From: Bacteroidia bacterium
Lineage (GTDB): Bacteria; Bacteroidota; Bacteroidia; NS11-12g; UBA9320
Assembly: GCA_018402155.1 (NCBI GenBank)
Contig: JAGYJG010000001.1
Coordinates: 942,198 to 1,006,197, forward strand
Reading direction: 5' to 3'
Length of the DNA stretch: 64,000 nt
Each line of letters opens with the position of its first letter. Within the stretch, counting starts at the first letter, position 1. The notes under the pieces are model-generated. The model was not told the DNA's origin and searched no databases. It worked only from the letters and a program-made list of their open reading frames with translations. Shown one piece after another: positions 31,204 to 41,063 of this stretch. The position numbers and the translations under genes are program-made.

Positions 31204-32316
31204 ATGACAACCGTTTTTCAGCGTTTTGCCCTTACCCTATTTGTTTGTAGTTTGGCACTATTGGGTTACTCTCAAATAGATTCCTCTTATGTAGAAGAAG
31301 AAGATGATTACAGTATGTATGACGATGTAGAGGATATAGGAGAAATAACAACATATTGTAGCCCCAAAATATTTGATCTTAGTCCCAATAGATTTCTTTC
31401 CATAGGTTACGATGTGGCAGGCAATGGCACCTTAAAAACATCAAAAGAAGGTTCCTACAAACCAGATGACGATGTGCAGAGAAACGAGCAGAGTGATATG
31501 AGCTATCACGGGTTAAAAGTAAATGCAAATATCCCTATTATTTCTGAATCTAAAATTCTGTGGCAATTAGGCGGAGCGTTCAATCAATCTAGAATAGCTA
31601 CTAATAAAACTCCAATTTCTGGAGAGCACAATAAGCTGCTAAATGAATTGGATGACGGGCTGACCAGCATAAACTTGAATACGACAGTTTTTAAACCACT
31701 AGGAGAATCAAATTTTCTTATCCTTCAACTGATGGCGGAGCAAAATGGAAACTACACGTTCGGTTCGTCCGGTAATGGCCCAGATTTAGCCAACACCAAA
31801 TATTCGGGTACAGCACTATGGGGAAAAAGACCACACGACAGGTTGCAGTGGGGATTAGGATTATCCAGAACATACCGAGCAGGAGAGTTAAATTACATTC
31901 CTGTTTTAATGTATAACTATACAGCCGAGAATAGAAAGTGGGGCACAGAGATACTGTTTCCAGCTAGGGCTTTTTACCGAAGAAAAATAGATTCTAGGAA
32001 TATATTACTCGCAGGATACGAATTAGAAGGAGCTTCATACCGCTTGTACAATACCGAGTTTAATGCACAGAATTTGGAGCTAAGACGAAGTGAAATCCGA
32101 TTGAGGCTCGACTACCAAAAACAACTGAGAGGGTTTATATGGATGGGCATACAAGCAGGAGCAATATTGAATTATTCGTATACAATAGACGACCTAACCT
32201 CTACAAATAACCAAGAATTTTTTAGAGGCTTTTTCGGAGTTCAGCCATATACGTTCAGTAATACATTGAGCCCTATGCCCTACATAAATCTGAGTATTAG
32301 TTTAGTTAGTAAATAA
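31204..32316 (+). CDS. Outer-membrane beta-barrel protein (DUF6268-like)
   Basis: 370 residues. The signal peptide covers about residues 1-24, ending GYSQ. The next 30 residues are strongly acidic (SYVEEEDDYSMYDDVEDIGE). From YCSPKIFDLSPNRFLSIGYD onward the sequence consists of long amphipathic strands: INLNTTVFKPLGESNFLILQ, DRLQWGLGLSRTYR and GFIWMGIQAGAILNYSY. It ends MPYINLSISLVSK, with a hydrophobic terminal strand. The pattern fits an outer-membrane barrel, and the start block recalls DUF6268 proteins. It is the last gene of the three-gene cluster. Confidence 0.65.
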   Translation: MTTVFQRFALTLFVCSLALLGYSQIDSSYVEEEDDYSMYDDVEDIGEITTYCSPKIFDLSPNRFLSIGYDVAGNGTLKTSKEGSYKPDDDVQRNEQSDMSYHGLKVNANIPIISESKILWQLGGAFNQSRIATNKTPISGEHNKLLNELDDGLTSINLNTTVFKPLGESNFLILQLMAEQNGNYTFGSSGNGPDLANTKYSGTALWGKRPHDRLQWGLGLSRTYRAGELNYIPVLMYNYTAENRKWGTEILFPARAFYRRKIDSRNILLAGYELEGASYRLYNTEFNAQNLELRRSEIRLRLDYQKQLRGFIWMGIQAGAILNYSYTIDDLTSTNNQEFFRGFFGVQPYTFSNTLSPMPYINLSISLVSK

Positions 32317-32548
32317 AGGTCGTTCGTTGTTACGTGTATATTTTTTTTGATTGCTAAATATCCCCCACATACCATAGTTGGGAATTACTACTTTCTGTTT
32401 TTTATATTTTCAGAAAAGTTACCTGACCGCACTATTTTATATATTTCAGATATATTATACATGTGAAGTACAAGTAGTATTTGTAGTTTTATGCCTATTG
32501 GCTTATTTTTATACCTACTATGGTCGAAGATTTTTTTAGACTATAGTT

Positions 32549-33058
32549 TTAGCTATTTTTAGTGAATTGCTCAATCAATGTTTGGTGCTGCGGAAAAGCG
32601 GCGGATAGCTGATTTCGATTGGCTAATTCAAAGTCCTCAAAAGCAAATCCTGGGGCGACAGTACAGCCTACCAGAATAAAATCACCGTGAATTACTTCAG
32701 CGGCAAACCATGTCCCTTTAGGTATAACCACCTGTAACTGTTGTCCTAATTCTATTTCTGTCCCCAAATCTTTGGAAATCAACTCCCCACTTGAAGAAAT
32801 CATGTGAATTTTGACTAAACCACCTTGATGGTAATGCCAAATTTCATCAGACTTTAGCCTATGAAAGTGTGAGCGATCGTTTATCGTAAGCAAGAAATAA
32901 ATTGAAGTCCCAAAAGACCTTTGTCCGTCATATCGATTTGTCAATTTATCAAATGAAATATTTTCATTTGAACGATAGGTTTCTTTATAATAACCACCCT
33001 CCGGATGAGGTAACATTTCCAATGCGTTAATCCAGTAACTAGCTTTAATAGAACTCAT
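32549..33058 (-). CDS. Cupin, DUF985 family
   Basis: 169 residues, full length for the cupin_5/DUF985 family. Key blocks are LPHPEGGYYKETYRS near residue 15, SIYFLLTINDRSHFHRLKSD near 52, EIWHYHQGG near 72 with metal-binding-like His residues, and LVGCTVAPGFAFEDFELA near 130. The family forms beta-barrel cupins. Some members are related to sugar-binding or regulatory proteins, and the function here is unknown. It overlaps the end of the MTA/SAH nucleosidase gene by 4 bases. Confidence 0.88.
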   Translation of the reverse strand: MSSIKASYWINALEMLPHPEGGYYKETYRSNENISFDKLTNRYDGQRSFGTSIYFLLTINDRSHFHRLKSDEIWHYHQGGLVKIHMISSSGELISKDLGTEIELGQQLQVVIPKGTWFAAEVIHGDFILVGCTVAPGFAFEDFELANRNQLSAAFPQHQTLIEQFTKNS

Positions 33059-33819
33059 ACTTTTATTTTTTTTTGTGAGTAGTGTGAATAGAAATTTTTG
33101 ATAATACCCTCAGAATATAGACTTGCAATACTTTGTATAAATTTAAGGAAGTCTATTTCCGAATTTTGGTCTGCCGTGTCTGAAATAGTGCGAATTATTG
33201 TAAATGGTACTCCGTACTCAGAACAGACTTGAGCTACAGCACCACCCTCCATTTCAACGCATTTAACACTTGGTAGTGAATTTTTAATGTTTATCACATC
33301 TTTTGAATCTGAAATAAATTGGTCTCCGCTTGCGATATCACCAATAACAAATTTAGGAGATTTTATCTGAAATTCGTCTAATATGCTTGAATTGGTTATC
33401 ACAGTATCAAGAAATTTTCTTGCAGATACTGAAACCATTTTATTCAATTCTTCACTTGCCGAAAAATAAGAAACTCCGGTAAGCGGAATTTCATATCTGT
33501 TGTACAAAGGCCTTGAATCCATATCGTGTTGATATATGTTTCTACCAATAACAACATCCCCAATGTTCAAATCGCGATCAATAGCTCCAGCAACTCCTGT
33601 GAATAGGACAATATCAACTCCAAAATTCAAAATTAAATTTGTTGCAGTTGATGATGACGCAACTTTTCCCCACCTAGAAAAAACAAGAACGGTCGTGATG
33701 CCCCAAAGATTTCCTTCATAGTAGCTCCTCTTGCCACTAGTTGTAATTGTTGGATCTTTCAGAAATTTCACTAAAGACTCCACCTCTTCTTGCATTGCAC
33801 TAATAATTCCAATCTTCAT
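33055..33819 (-). CDS. mtnN: MTA/SAH nucleosidase
   Basis: 254 residues. It cleaves methylthioadenosine and S-adenosylhomocysteine to adenine plus the thioribose or homocysteine moiety, recycling methionine and removing SAM by-products. Start MKIGIISAMQEEVESL and the ligand-binding signature VEMEGGAVAQVCSEYGVPF near residue 190, with the substrate-binding Glu, are present. RTISDTAD near 212 holds the catalytic Asp. FTGVAGAIDRDLNIGDVV is also typical. The protein is slightly longer than E. coli Pfs. The cupin gene overlaps its 3' end. Confidence 0.92.
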   Translation of the reverse strand: MKIGIISAMQEEVESLVKFLKDPTITTSGKRSYYEGNLWGITTVLVFSRWGKVASSSTATNLILNFGVDIVLFTGVAGAIDRDLNIGDVVIGRNIYQHDMDSRPLYNRYEIPLTGVSYFSASEELNKMVSVSARKFLDTVITNSSILDEFQIKSPKFVIGDIASGDQFISDSKDVINIKNSLPSVKCVEMEGGAVAQVCSEYGVPFTIIRTISDTADQNSEIDFLKFIQSIASLYSEGIIKNFYSHYSQKKIKV

Positions 33820-33973
33820 ATATCTTAAGCTTTAGTATAAATTAATTATGTACTCCCTAGCATAAAACACAACTGATGGCGGTATGTTTTTGTTGCCTAT
33901 TTAGAGGTACCAAACTGTTATGTTATGGGCTTTCTTCTACGGCCTAGCCCTGTATAGCTGCTCAAGATATAGC

Positions 33974-34582
33974 TCACTTCTCGGTGAGTCTTGCTACATA
34001 TTTGCCGAGTACATCAAGCTCTATATTGGCTACGTCGCCTACTTTTAGCGTATGAAAAATAGTATGCTCGTAGGTGTAAGGGATTATGGCTACACCAAAT
34101 TTTCTGTCATTGATGTGTGTCACCGTCAGACTTGTGCCATTTACCGTTATAGAACCTTTATGTATAATTAACTTTTCTGGCGCGTGTCCGCCTATATCGG
34201 TAAAATCTTCGAACAATTCAAACTCGTACTCCCAGCTACCTTGTTTGTCAAGCACGCTTAGCACGCTAGCTTTACCGTCTACGTGTCCCTGCACGATATG
34301 TCCGTCTAGCCTGTCGCTCATTCGTATACATCGTTCCACATTTACACTATCTCCCACGGTCAGTTTCCCTAGATTGGTTAGCCTGAGTGTTTCATTGATA
34401 GCAGTTACCTTGTATCGGTCCTCGTCCGTGGCTACCACAGTGAGGCATACACCGTTGTGAGCTACGCTTTGGTCTATTTTTAGCTCATGGGTAATGTTGC
34501 AAGAGAAAGTAAAGGTGACGTTACTCCCCTCCTTCTCTATGTCTGTTACCGTGGCCAGTGTTTCTATTATTCCAGAAAACAT
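33974..34582 (-). CDS. ribE: Riboflavin synthase, alpha subunit
   Basis: 202 residues with the two lumazine-binding repeats of riboflavin synthase. The N-terminal signature MFSGIIETLATV is conserved, with HNGVCLTVV near residue 42, HIVQGHVDGKASV near 95 and NGTSLTVTHIND near 148. The enzyme dismutates two 6,7-dimethyl-8-ribityllumazine molecules to riboflavin in the cytoplasm as a trimer. The gene stands alone on the minus strand with no other rib gene nearby. Confidence 0.93.
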   Translation of the reverse strand: MFSGIIETLATVTDIEKEGSNVTFTFSCNITHELKIDQSVAHNGVCLTVVATDEDRYKVTAINETLRLTNLGKLTVGDSVNVERCIRMSDRLDGHIVQGHVDGKASVLSVLDKQGSWEYEFELFEDFTDIGGHAPEKLIIHKGSITVNGTSLTVTHINDRKFGVAIIPYTYEHTIFHTLKVGDVANIELDVLGKYVARLTEK

Positions 34583-34656
34583 ACTTTAAAACCAAAATTC
34601 AACAATTAAATGTGAATGAATCATTGAATTTGACATTTGAATTGGTATTTTAAATA

Positions 34657-35409
34657 TTACGTTAGAGAGCCACTTAACAACTCTCTATTTAGACGTGCAA
34701 TGTTACTTAGGTCTATACCTTTGGGACATTCCACCATACAAGCACCTGTATTGGTACAGTTACCAAAACCTTCTGCATCCATTTGGGCTACCATATTTTG
34801 TGCTCTCATTTTAGACTCTACCTGCCCTTGTGGCAAGAGTGCGTATTGCGAAACTTTAGCTCCTACAAAAAGCATGGCACTACTATTTTTACACGTTGCT
34901 ACACAAGCACCACATCCTATACACATGGCAGCATCCATAGCTAGATCTGCATTCTCTTTGGGAATAGGCGTAGCATTTGCATCTTGCGTATTTCCGCTTG
35001 TATTTATAGAAATATAACCTCCTGCGTGTTGTATTCTATCAAAAGCACTTCTATCTACTATGAGATCTTTAATTACTGGGAAAGCTTTGGCTCTAAAAGG
35101 TTCTATGTATATAGTATCACCATCACTAAAGCTGCGCATGTGGAGTTGACAGGTAGTTGTCCCTTTCACTGGTCCGTGAGCTTCTCCATTGATAAACATG
35201 GAGCAACTACCGCAGATACCTTCTCTACAATCGTGATCAAAGGCTACTGGCTCATCTCCGCTATTTATGAGTTGCTCATTTAGCACGTCCATCATTTCTA
35301 GAAAAGACATATGCTCTGAAATACCAGTCACATTATAGTCTGTCATTTTGCCTTTATCTTGGGCGTTTTTTTGTCTCCAGATTTTGAGTGTTAAGTTCAT
35401 ATTATCCAT
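34657..35409 (-). CDS. sdhB: Succinate dehydrogenase/fumarate reductase iron-sulfur subunit
   Basis: 250 residues. The N-terminal 2Fe-2S domain has [17 protein letters not shown] with further Cys in GTTTCQLH. The C-terminal domain has [17 protein letters not shown] (4Fe-4S) and [13 protein letters not shown] (3Fe-4S). It transfers electrons between the flavoprotein and the quinone site of the membrane subunit. It is the last gene of the operon sdhC-sdhA-sdhB, separated from sdhA by 1 base. Direction of catalysis (succinate oxidation or fumarate reduction) cannot be decided from sequence. Confidence 0.93.
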   Translation of the reverse strand: MDNMNLTLKIWRQKNAQDKGKMTDYNVTGISEHMSFLEMMDVLNEQLINSGDEPVAFDHDCREGICGSCSMFINGEAHGPVKGTTTCQLHMRSFSDGDTIYIEPFRAKAFPVIKDLIVDRSAFDRIQHAGGYISINTSGNTQDANATPIPKENADLAMDAAMCIGCGACVATCKNSSAMLFVGAKVSQYALLPQGQVESKMRAQNMVAQMDAEGFGNCTNTGACMVECPKGIDLSNIARLNRELLSGSLT

Positions 35410-35410
35410 A

Positions 35411-37426
35411 TTACTTGTAGCTTCTTTGTTTTAGTTCTATATCATTAAATTCCAGTTGCTCTTTGTGCAACACAGCATCGCTAGGTTTTCCGGTAAATTC
35501 CCAAGCTGACACGTACGCGTAGTTTTCATCATCTCTCAATGCTTCGCCGTCTTGCGGACCGCCTACTTCTACAGATTCTTCTCTAAAGTGTCCTCCACAG
35601 CTTTCGTTTCTATCCAGCGCGTCTTTGGCAAAGAGTTCTCCAAGTTCTAGAAAATCTGCTACTCTACCTGCTTTTTCTAGCTCTTGATTTAGCTCATAAG
35701 CTCCGCCTGGCACACTTACATTTTTATAAAAATCATCTCTCAATTCGGCTATTTCTGTCATTGCCTCCATGAGTCCTTGCTCGTTTCTGCTCATACCACA
35801 CTTATTCCACATAATATTTCCCAACTTTTTGTGGTAGTAATCTACAGATTTGGTTCCTTTATTATTTACCAAGCTTTCTAGTTTTTGCTTCACATTGGCC
35901 TCAGCTTCTGCAAATTCTGGTGAATCGGTAGAAATTTTTCCTGTTCTGATATCCTTTGATAGATAGCCTCCTATGGTATAAGGCAAAACAAAGTAACCGT
36001 CTGCTAGGCCTTGCATCAATGCAGACGCGCCCAATCTATTGGCACCGTGTTCAGAAAAATTAGCTTCTCCTATGGCATAGCATCCCTGCACGGTAGTCAT
36101 CAAATTATAATCTACCCAAAGACCTCCCATAGTGTAGTGCACAGCCGGATAAATCATCATTGGTGTTTCGTATGGGTTATCAGCAGTTATTTGTTTATAC
36201 ATGTCAAATAGATTGCCGTATTTAGCCTCTACTACACTTTTTCCCAATTCTTTAATACGTACATCGGTTGCATCTTTCTCACCTTTTATGGTAGCTTGCT
36301 CCTCACCGTAGCGTACTATGGCAGCAGCAAAATCTAGGTACACAGCTTCTCCCGTAGCATTTACGCCAAAACCGGCATCGCATCGTTCTTTTGCAGCTCT
36401 ACTTGCTACGTCTCTTGGCACTAGGTTACCAAAAGCTGGATACCTACGCTCTAGGTAGTAGTCTCTATGCTCCTCGGCTATTGCTGTTGGCTTCAGTCTG
36501 CCTGAGCGAATAGCTTCTACATCTTCTAGGCGAGCAGGCACCCAAATACGCCCGTCATTTCTGAGTGATTCAGACATAAGCGTTAGTTTACTTTGATAAT
36601 CGCCACTACGCGGTATACAGGTAGGGTGTATTTGAGTGAAACACGGATTGGCGAAATATGCGCCACGTCTGTGTGTTTTCCACGCAGCTGTTACGTTACT
36701 ACCCATAGCATTAGTACTCAAAAAGAATACGTTTCCGTAGCCTCCTGTACCCAGTACCACAGCATGAGCCGAGTGGCGTTCTATTTCTCCTGTCACCAAG
36801 TTTCTGGCTATTATACCACGAGCTTTACCGTCTATTATTACTAAATCAAGCATTTCGTGGCGGTTAAACATTTGTATTTTCCCACGAGCAATCTGACGAT
36901 TCATCGCTGAGTATGCACCAAGAAGTAATTGCTGGCCAGTTTGTCCTTTAGCATAAAATGTTCTAGAAACCAAAACACCACCAAACGATCTATTGTCTAA
37001 TAAGCCACCATAATCACGCGCAAAAGGTACCCCCTGAGCCACACATTGATCTATTATGTTGGTACTTACCTCTGCAAGTCTATGTACATTTGCTTCTCTA
37101 CTTCTGTAATCTCCACCTTTCACCGTGTCATAAAACAAACGGTGTACAGAATCTCCATCACCTTGATAATTTTTGGCAGCATTGATGCCACCTTGGGCTG
37201 CAATGGAGTGTGCTCTGCGCGGTGAATCTTGGTAGCAAAATGCTTTTACATTATACCCTTGCTCGGCTAGCGTAGCTGCAGCACTGCCACCGGCAAGACC
37301 TGTACCTACTACTATTATATCTATATTCCTTTTGTTGGCAGGGTTTACCAAATCTACCATATCCTTATAAAGAGTCCACTTATCTTTGATGGGGCCTGCT
37401 GGTATTTTTCCGTCTAATGTTGCCAT
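35411..37426 (-). CDS. sdhA: Succinate dehydrogenase/fumarate reductase flavoprotein subunit
   Basis: 671 residues, the length typical of the Bacteroidota type. The FAD site begins at [20 protein letters not shown] near residue 40. The covalent FAD attachment motif [15 protein letters not shown] follows near 73. The substrate and active-site region has HPTCIPRSG near 268 and the catalytic Arg in [27 protein letters not shown] and [20 protein letters not shown] are also conserved. It oxidises succinate or reduces fumarate as part of the cytoplasmic head. It lies between sdhC and sdhB. Confidence 0.94.
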   Translation of the reverse strand: MATLDGKIPAGPIKDKWTLYKDMVDLVNPANKRNIDIIVVGTGLAGGSAAATLAEQGYNVKAFCYQDSPRRAHSIAAQGGINAAKNYQGDGDSVHRLFYDTVKGGDYRSREANVHRLAEVSTNIIDQCVAQGVPFARDYGGLLDNRSFGGVLVSRTFYAKGQTGQQLLLGAYSAMNRQIARGKIQMFNRHEMLDLVIIDGKARGIIARNLVTGEIERHSAHAVVLGTGGYGNVFFLSTNAMGSNVTAAWKTHRRGAYFANPCFTQIHPTCIPRSGDYQSKLTLMSESLRNDGRIWVPARLEDVEAIRSGRLKPTAIAEEHRDYYLERRYPAFGNLVPRDVASRAAKERCDAGFGVNATGEAVYLDFAAAIVRYGEEQATIKGEKDATDVRIKELGKSVVEAKYGNLFDMYKQITADNPYETPMMIYPAVHYTMGGLWVDYNLMTTVQGCYAIGEANFSEHGANRLGASALMQGLADGYFVLPYTIGGYLSKDIRTGKISTDSPEFAEAEANVKQKLESLVNNKGTKSVDYYHKKLGNIMWNKCGMSRNEQGLMEAMTEIAELRDDFYKNVSVPGGAYELNQELEKAGRVADFLELGELFAKDALDRNESCGGHFREESVEVGGPQDGEALRDDENYAYVSAWEFTGKPSDAVLHKEQLEFNDIELKQRSYK

Positions 37427-37453
37427 AATTGTATTCTTTTTATAAAATTTTGA

Positions 37454-38143
37454 TTAATGTGAAAGAAAGTGAACTAATGCTACCAACACAAAACCCGCGG
37501 GTATTGCTATGGCGAATATATTTCCTGCTATTTTAATAATTGGAGTGTACTTGGTGCTATTGTAGCCTACTGACTGAAAAGAAGACTGAAAACCGTGTAG
37601 TAAGTGCAAAGACAACATTACAAAAGAAATAATATACAGAACTACTCGTATGGGTTGGCCTTTAAATTTGTGCACCAATTCCTCATAATACCTATATTCT
37701 TCAGTCCCAGATAGCATACCACTCATATCACCTTGTATGTACTTTACATTCATTTCTGGTATCCAAAAATCATAGAAATGTAGCGCTAGAAATGCTAGAA
37801 CTGCTAGTCCGGAGATGATCATATTTCTACTCATCCAGCTTGCATTAGCGCTGCCTTTGTACATGGCATATTTTATTTCGCGCGCTTGGTTATTTTGGTA
37901 CTCTAGATACATACCCCACACAAAATGAAAAACCACAGAAAAGATTAAAATGGGCTGAAGTAAACCTTGAACGATTGGATTAGTCCCCATAAAATGAGAA
38001 ACTTCGTTGAACAACTCTGCGCTCACTACTGACATCATATTGATACTCAAATGCTGCAGTAAAAAGAACATTAAAAAGAAACCAGTGAGAGCCATGATTA
38101 CTTTTCTTCCTATACTTGTTAAACCTTGTACTTTACTTGCCAT
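37454..38143 (-). CDS. sdhC: Succinate dehydrogenase cytochrome b subunit
   Basis: 229 residues with five hydrophobic segments, the single-subunit diheme anchor of the type B enzymes. Conserved His residues for heme ligation lie in LLQHLSINMM, FSVVFHFVWGMYLEYQN, ALHFYDFW and HLLHGFQSSFQSVG. It anchors the flavoprotein and iron-sulfur subunits to the inner membrane and reduces or oxidises menaquinone. It is the first gene of the operon, with a possible promoter core at 38166-38173. Confidence 0.92.
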   Translation of the reverse strand: MASKVQGLTSIGRKVIMALTGFFLMFFLLQHLSINMMSVVSAELFNEVSHFMGTNPIVQGLLQPILIFSVVFHFVWGMYLEYQNNQAREIKYAMYKGSANASWMSRNMIISGLAVLAFLALHFYDFWIPEMNVKYIQGDMSGMLSGTEEYRYYEELVHKFKGQPIRVVLYIISFVMLSLHLLHGFQSSFQSVGYNSTKYTPIIKIAGNIFAIAIPAGFVLVALVHFLSH

Positions 38144-38165
38144 TTTTTGTTACTTATATTAACAG

Positions 38166-38173
38166 CAAATTTA
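38166..38173 (-). promoter_or_regulatory. Promoter core of the sdh operon
   Basis: The minus strand reads TAAATTTG, an exact match to TAnnTTTG, 23 bases upstream of the sdhC start codon. No convincing -33 TTG was found at the usual spacing. Confidence 0.5.
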
Positions 38174-38460
38174 ACAATGTGTTCAGTAGATGCTAAACTT
38201 TCTTTTGATATTAAAAGCGTTCTAAATAATCATTATAATCTCCGAGTTGTAAGATACAGGTTTTTAAGGAATCCTCTATATACATCGTGCTTTCTGAGGA
38301 TATATTCCAGGAGCTAAATATGTCCATTATTTTAGTCGTCTCTGTTATCTTTAGTAAATTTATTTGGGGCTTTCACTTCATCAGTTTGCCGCTAGCACCA
38401 CTTGCGAGATTTAGAAGCCAACTATCTCCACTCAATTGCGTCACTTTTACTTTTTTTTAA

Positions 38461-38490
38461 TTGATTTTAACAAAATCAAGTTCACATTTG
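38461..38490 (+). promoter_or_regulatory. pyrD promoter, probably giving a leaderless or near-leaderless mRNA
   Basis: TTG at 38461-38463 and CACATTTG at 38483-38490 are separated by 19 bases. They match the -33 TTG and -7 TAnnTTTG elements with one mismatch. The start codon follows only 4 bases later, so transcription should begin at or next to the ATG. Confidence 0.5.
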
Positions 38491-38494
38491 CATC

Positions 38495-39517
38495 ATGTAT
38501 TCAATACTTCGTAGTATTTTGTTTCTGCTCCCTGCTGAAAATGCCCATTACATTGCTATGCGCTTATTTAAACTGGTGAGTAAACTACCTTTTGTTCCAT
38601 CATTATTTTGGTTTGAAGATACGCCCACAGAAATAGATGGGCTCCGATTTAAAAATAAAGTAGGCCTAGCTGCTGGCTTTGATAAAGATGGAAAATTCTT
38701 ACATGAATTGAATGTCTTAAATTTTGGTTTTGTAGAAGTTGGTACTGTAACCCCAAAACCGCAAAGTGGTAATCCAAAACCTCGACTTTTTAGACTAAAA
38801 AAAGACCGGGCACTTATCAACCGCTTAGGATTTAACAATGAGGGTCTAAAAGCACTGAAAATACGATTGACCGATTTTAGAAAAAAACAACCCAACTGCA
38901 CTATGCTCATTGGCATAAATATTGGTAAAAATAAAACTACACCCAACGAAAATGCAGTACATGACTATGTACAATGCTATGGGAAGCTTTACGATTTGGC
39001 CGATTTTTTTATCGTTAATGTTAGCAGCCCAAACACACCAAATCTTCGCGAGCTTCAAAACAAAGACGAACTAAAAAAGATTTTGAGCGCACTCATTGAC
39101 TTGAGAAAAAACAATGATAAATGGAAGCCACTTTATCTAAAAATAGCTCCAGATCTCACTCTCAGCCAGTTAGATGAAATCATTGAGCTACAAAGTGAAA
39201 TAGGCTTTGAAGGATTAGTAGCCACCAATACCAGTATAGACCGAATGTTGCTAAGAAGAAGTAACAAGAAAGTGGTATCTGAAATAGGTGCCGGCGGTAT
39301 TAGTGGTGCTCCCGTGCTTGAGGTGTCTAATGATTTTGTAAAACACATTCGTTCTAAGTCTGATATGACCATAATAGGCGTAGGCGGTATCGAAAGTACA
39401 GAAAGTGCACAAAGTAAATTCGATGCTGGTGCAGATCTCATAGAACTCTATACTGGATTTGTTTATTCAGGCCCATTATTGATTAAGAAATTGGGTAATA
39501 TTACCGTTAATATGTGA
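38495..39517 (+). CDS. pyrD: Quinone-dependent dihydroorotate dehydrogenase (class 2)
   Basis: 340 residues. The N-terminal hydrophobic helix (YSILRSILFLLPAENAHYIA) is the membrane-associating domain of class 2 enzymes. The core TIM barrel has GLRFKNKVGLAAGFDKDGKF, FGFVEVGTVTPKPQSGNPKP with FRL, NRLGFNNEG and FIVNVSSPNTPNLRELQ, which holds the catalytic Ser, then KIAPDL, GLVATNTSIDR and GVGGIES. It oxidises dihydroorotate to orotate with quinone as acceptor at the inner membrane. It stands alone, divergent from the sdh operon. Confidence 0.94.
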   Translation: MYSILRSILFLLPAENAHYIAMRLFKLVSKLPFVPSLFWFEDTPTEIDGLRFKNKVGLAAGFDKDGKFLHELNVLNFGFVEVGTVTPKPQSGNPKPRLFRLKKDRALINRLGFNNEGLKALKIRLTDFRKKQPNCTMLIGINIGKNKTTPNENAVHDYVQCYGKLYDLADFFIVNVSSPNTPNLRELQNKDELKKILSALIDLRKNNDKWKPLYLKIAPDLTLSQLDEIIELQSEIGFEGLVATNTSIDRMLLRRSNKKVVSEIGAGGISGAPVLEVSNDFVKHIRSKSDMTIIGVGGIESTESAQSKFDAGADLIELYTGFVYSGPLLIKKLGNITVNM

Positions 39518-39600
39518 TTATTCTGCCTAAGAATTTCCTCCACTGCAGATTTTAATATCCCAAATCAACAAGGATATTTTTTCTAAAAGTTGAAGACTAT

Positions 39601-40554
39601 CTATTTGCCTTCCTTTTTAGCCTCGTCACCTTTTTTTCGCTGGCGTTCAGTTATTCCTGTGTAACGCCTGGGGTATTTCTCTATATCTTCCAGCAGCGTT
39701 TTCAATTTTAATACAGTAGCATCTAGTTTAGTATAGAGTTCTTTGTCATTTACGAGCATTCCCAAAGTACCGTTCTTGCTATTTACTGCAGTAGTCGTTT
39801 TTTCTAGTTCGGTAGCTAGGCTCTTTACTTGCGTGGCTAGCAGCCCAAACTCTACTGCGCTAAGTTCTTTGCTTGTCGCGTCAATCTCATTCAATATACC
39901 ATCTATTTTTGGACTCAAACCTTCTAATCCTTTGGTAGTTTTCTCTACGTTATCTAGTATAGCAATAATTTGTGCATCTTTTCCATTTAGTAGGTTATTT
40001 AGTTTGTCGGCAGTTTCTTTGAAAGAGCGCAGCGCCAAAGACGCATCTTTTAAGGTAGTTTGAAGGTCTGCACCAGCTATGGCTGTATCTATATTGCCTA
40101 GTACTGAGCTCACACTTTTAGTTAGAGGCTCTAAAACCGCACTCACAGCCTGAGCTAATCCCTGATCTTGCTCTGCCTTAAACTGATCTCCATCTTGCGC
40201 AAATTCTTTACTATCTCCAAAAATTATCTCTACTGCTTTACTTCCTATCATATCATTGTTTACGATTTTCATTGTAGAGTTTTTTGGTATTTTTATTTCA
40301 CTTGGGACAGTAATGCCAACAGTGAGCTCAAGTGTAGAATTATCCATACTTACGCTGCTAACACTGCCCACTTTATACCCATTTATGAGTACAGGATTTG
40401 ACTTAAATAAGCCTTCAATTTCACTGTAAGTTCCATAGTACTCATTACTAGAGGTGAACAAATCTTGTCCTCGCATAAAATTGTAGCCTACCACCAATAT
40501 AGTGATTGCTAATGCCGCTAGTATGCCTACTTTAGTTTCTTTGGATATTGCCAT
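39601..40554 (-). CDS. MlaD family (MCE domain) protein
   Basis: 317 residues from the ATG at 40554. An in-frame start at 40626 would put 24 basic residues before the membrane segment and is less likely. One N-terminal membrane helix (VGILAALAITILVVGYNFMR) is followed by the MCE domain (YYGTYSEIEGLFKSNPVLIN, VGSVSSVSMDNSTLELTVGI, SKAVEIIFGD). The rest is a long helical region of the MCE needle type (residues 150-300) rich in Leu, Lys and Thr. It binds lipids in the periplasm as part of an ABC-type lipid transport complex. No permease or ATPase gene is adjacent. Confidence 0.88.
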   Translation of the reverse strand: MAISKETKVGILAALAITILVVGYNFMRGQDLFTSSNEYYGTYSEIEGLFKSNPVLINGYKVGSVSSVSMDNSTLELTVGITVPSEIKIPKNSTMKIVNNDMIGSKAVEIIFGDSKEFAQDGDQFKAEQDQGLAQAVSAVLEPLTKSVSSVLGNIDTAIAGADLQTTLKDASLALRSFKETADKLNNLLNGKDAQIIAILDNVEKTTKGLEGLSPKIDGILNEIDATSKELSAVEFGLLATQVKSLATELEKTTTAVNSKNGTLGMLVNDKELYTKLDATVLKLKTLLEDIEKYPRRYTGITERQRKKGDEAKKEGK

Positions 40555-41063
40555 ATTTTTTTTGACTATTTTGTATTTTCCTTTGCGCCGATAGACGTCC
40601 TTTGAGTGATTTTTTATTCGCGTCAAATATACCGCTTACGGTCCATTTTTTTTATTTTTTGGCATCAAGATATTGTTAAATACTACTCAGGTGCCGATAA
40701 TTTGGCTTAAATAAAAGACACTATATATCAAATCGATATTTCCTTAGCTATGTTTATACGATGATTGGTTTAATTGAACAAGTTCATATAGACAAGGATT
40801 TACTACTCCGCTTTTTAAGAGTGTACTAAGGTTATCTACCATATTTAAGGCTTGTATATGGATGAAGTCCATTTATTTTAAGGTGCAAGACAGCATACCG
40901 TCGAAATAGAAAGCACTATCATCAAGAATAAACTTTTTGACTCACGCAATATTGGAGATAAGTTGTTCATTTGCATTTGAAATAAAAGGTGTCTAACGCA
41001 AGCCACATTTTGTTAAATCAGTATGAACATATAGTGAGCCCAAGGGCATCGGCTTGGTTGATT
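40555..41063. other. Divergent intergenic region upstream of lptD-like gene
   Basis: About 500 bases between divergent genes, AT-rich, with the MlaD-like promoter core near 40624. An LptD-side promoter core was not identified. No repeats were seen. Confidence 0.4.
40624..40631 (-). promoter_or_regulatory. Promoter core of the MlaD-like gene
   Basis: The minus strand reads TATATTTG, an exact TAnnTTTG match, 70 bases upstream of the chosen start at 40554. This supports that start over the one at 40626, which would leave no room for a transcript leader. Confidence 0.45.

Larger units (their letters stand above)
38144..38494. other. Divergent intergenic region between sdhC and pyrD
   Basis: 350 bases that contain the sdh promoter core on the minus strand and a pyrD promoter on the plus strand. 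No other feature was recognised in the middle part. Confidence 0.5.

Noticed and set aside
34637-35283. Plus-strand ORFs within the sdhB region
   Set aside because: They are antisense shadows of a gene whose iron-sulfur motifs are intact.
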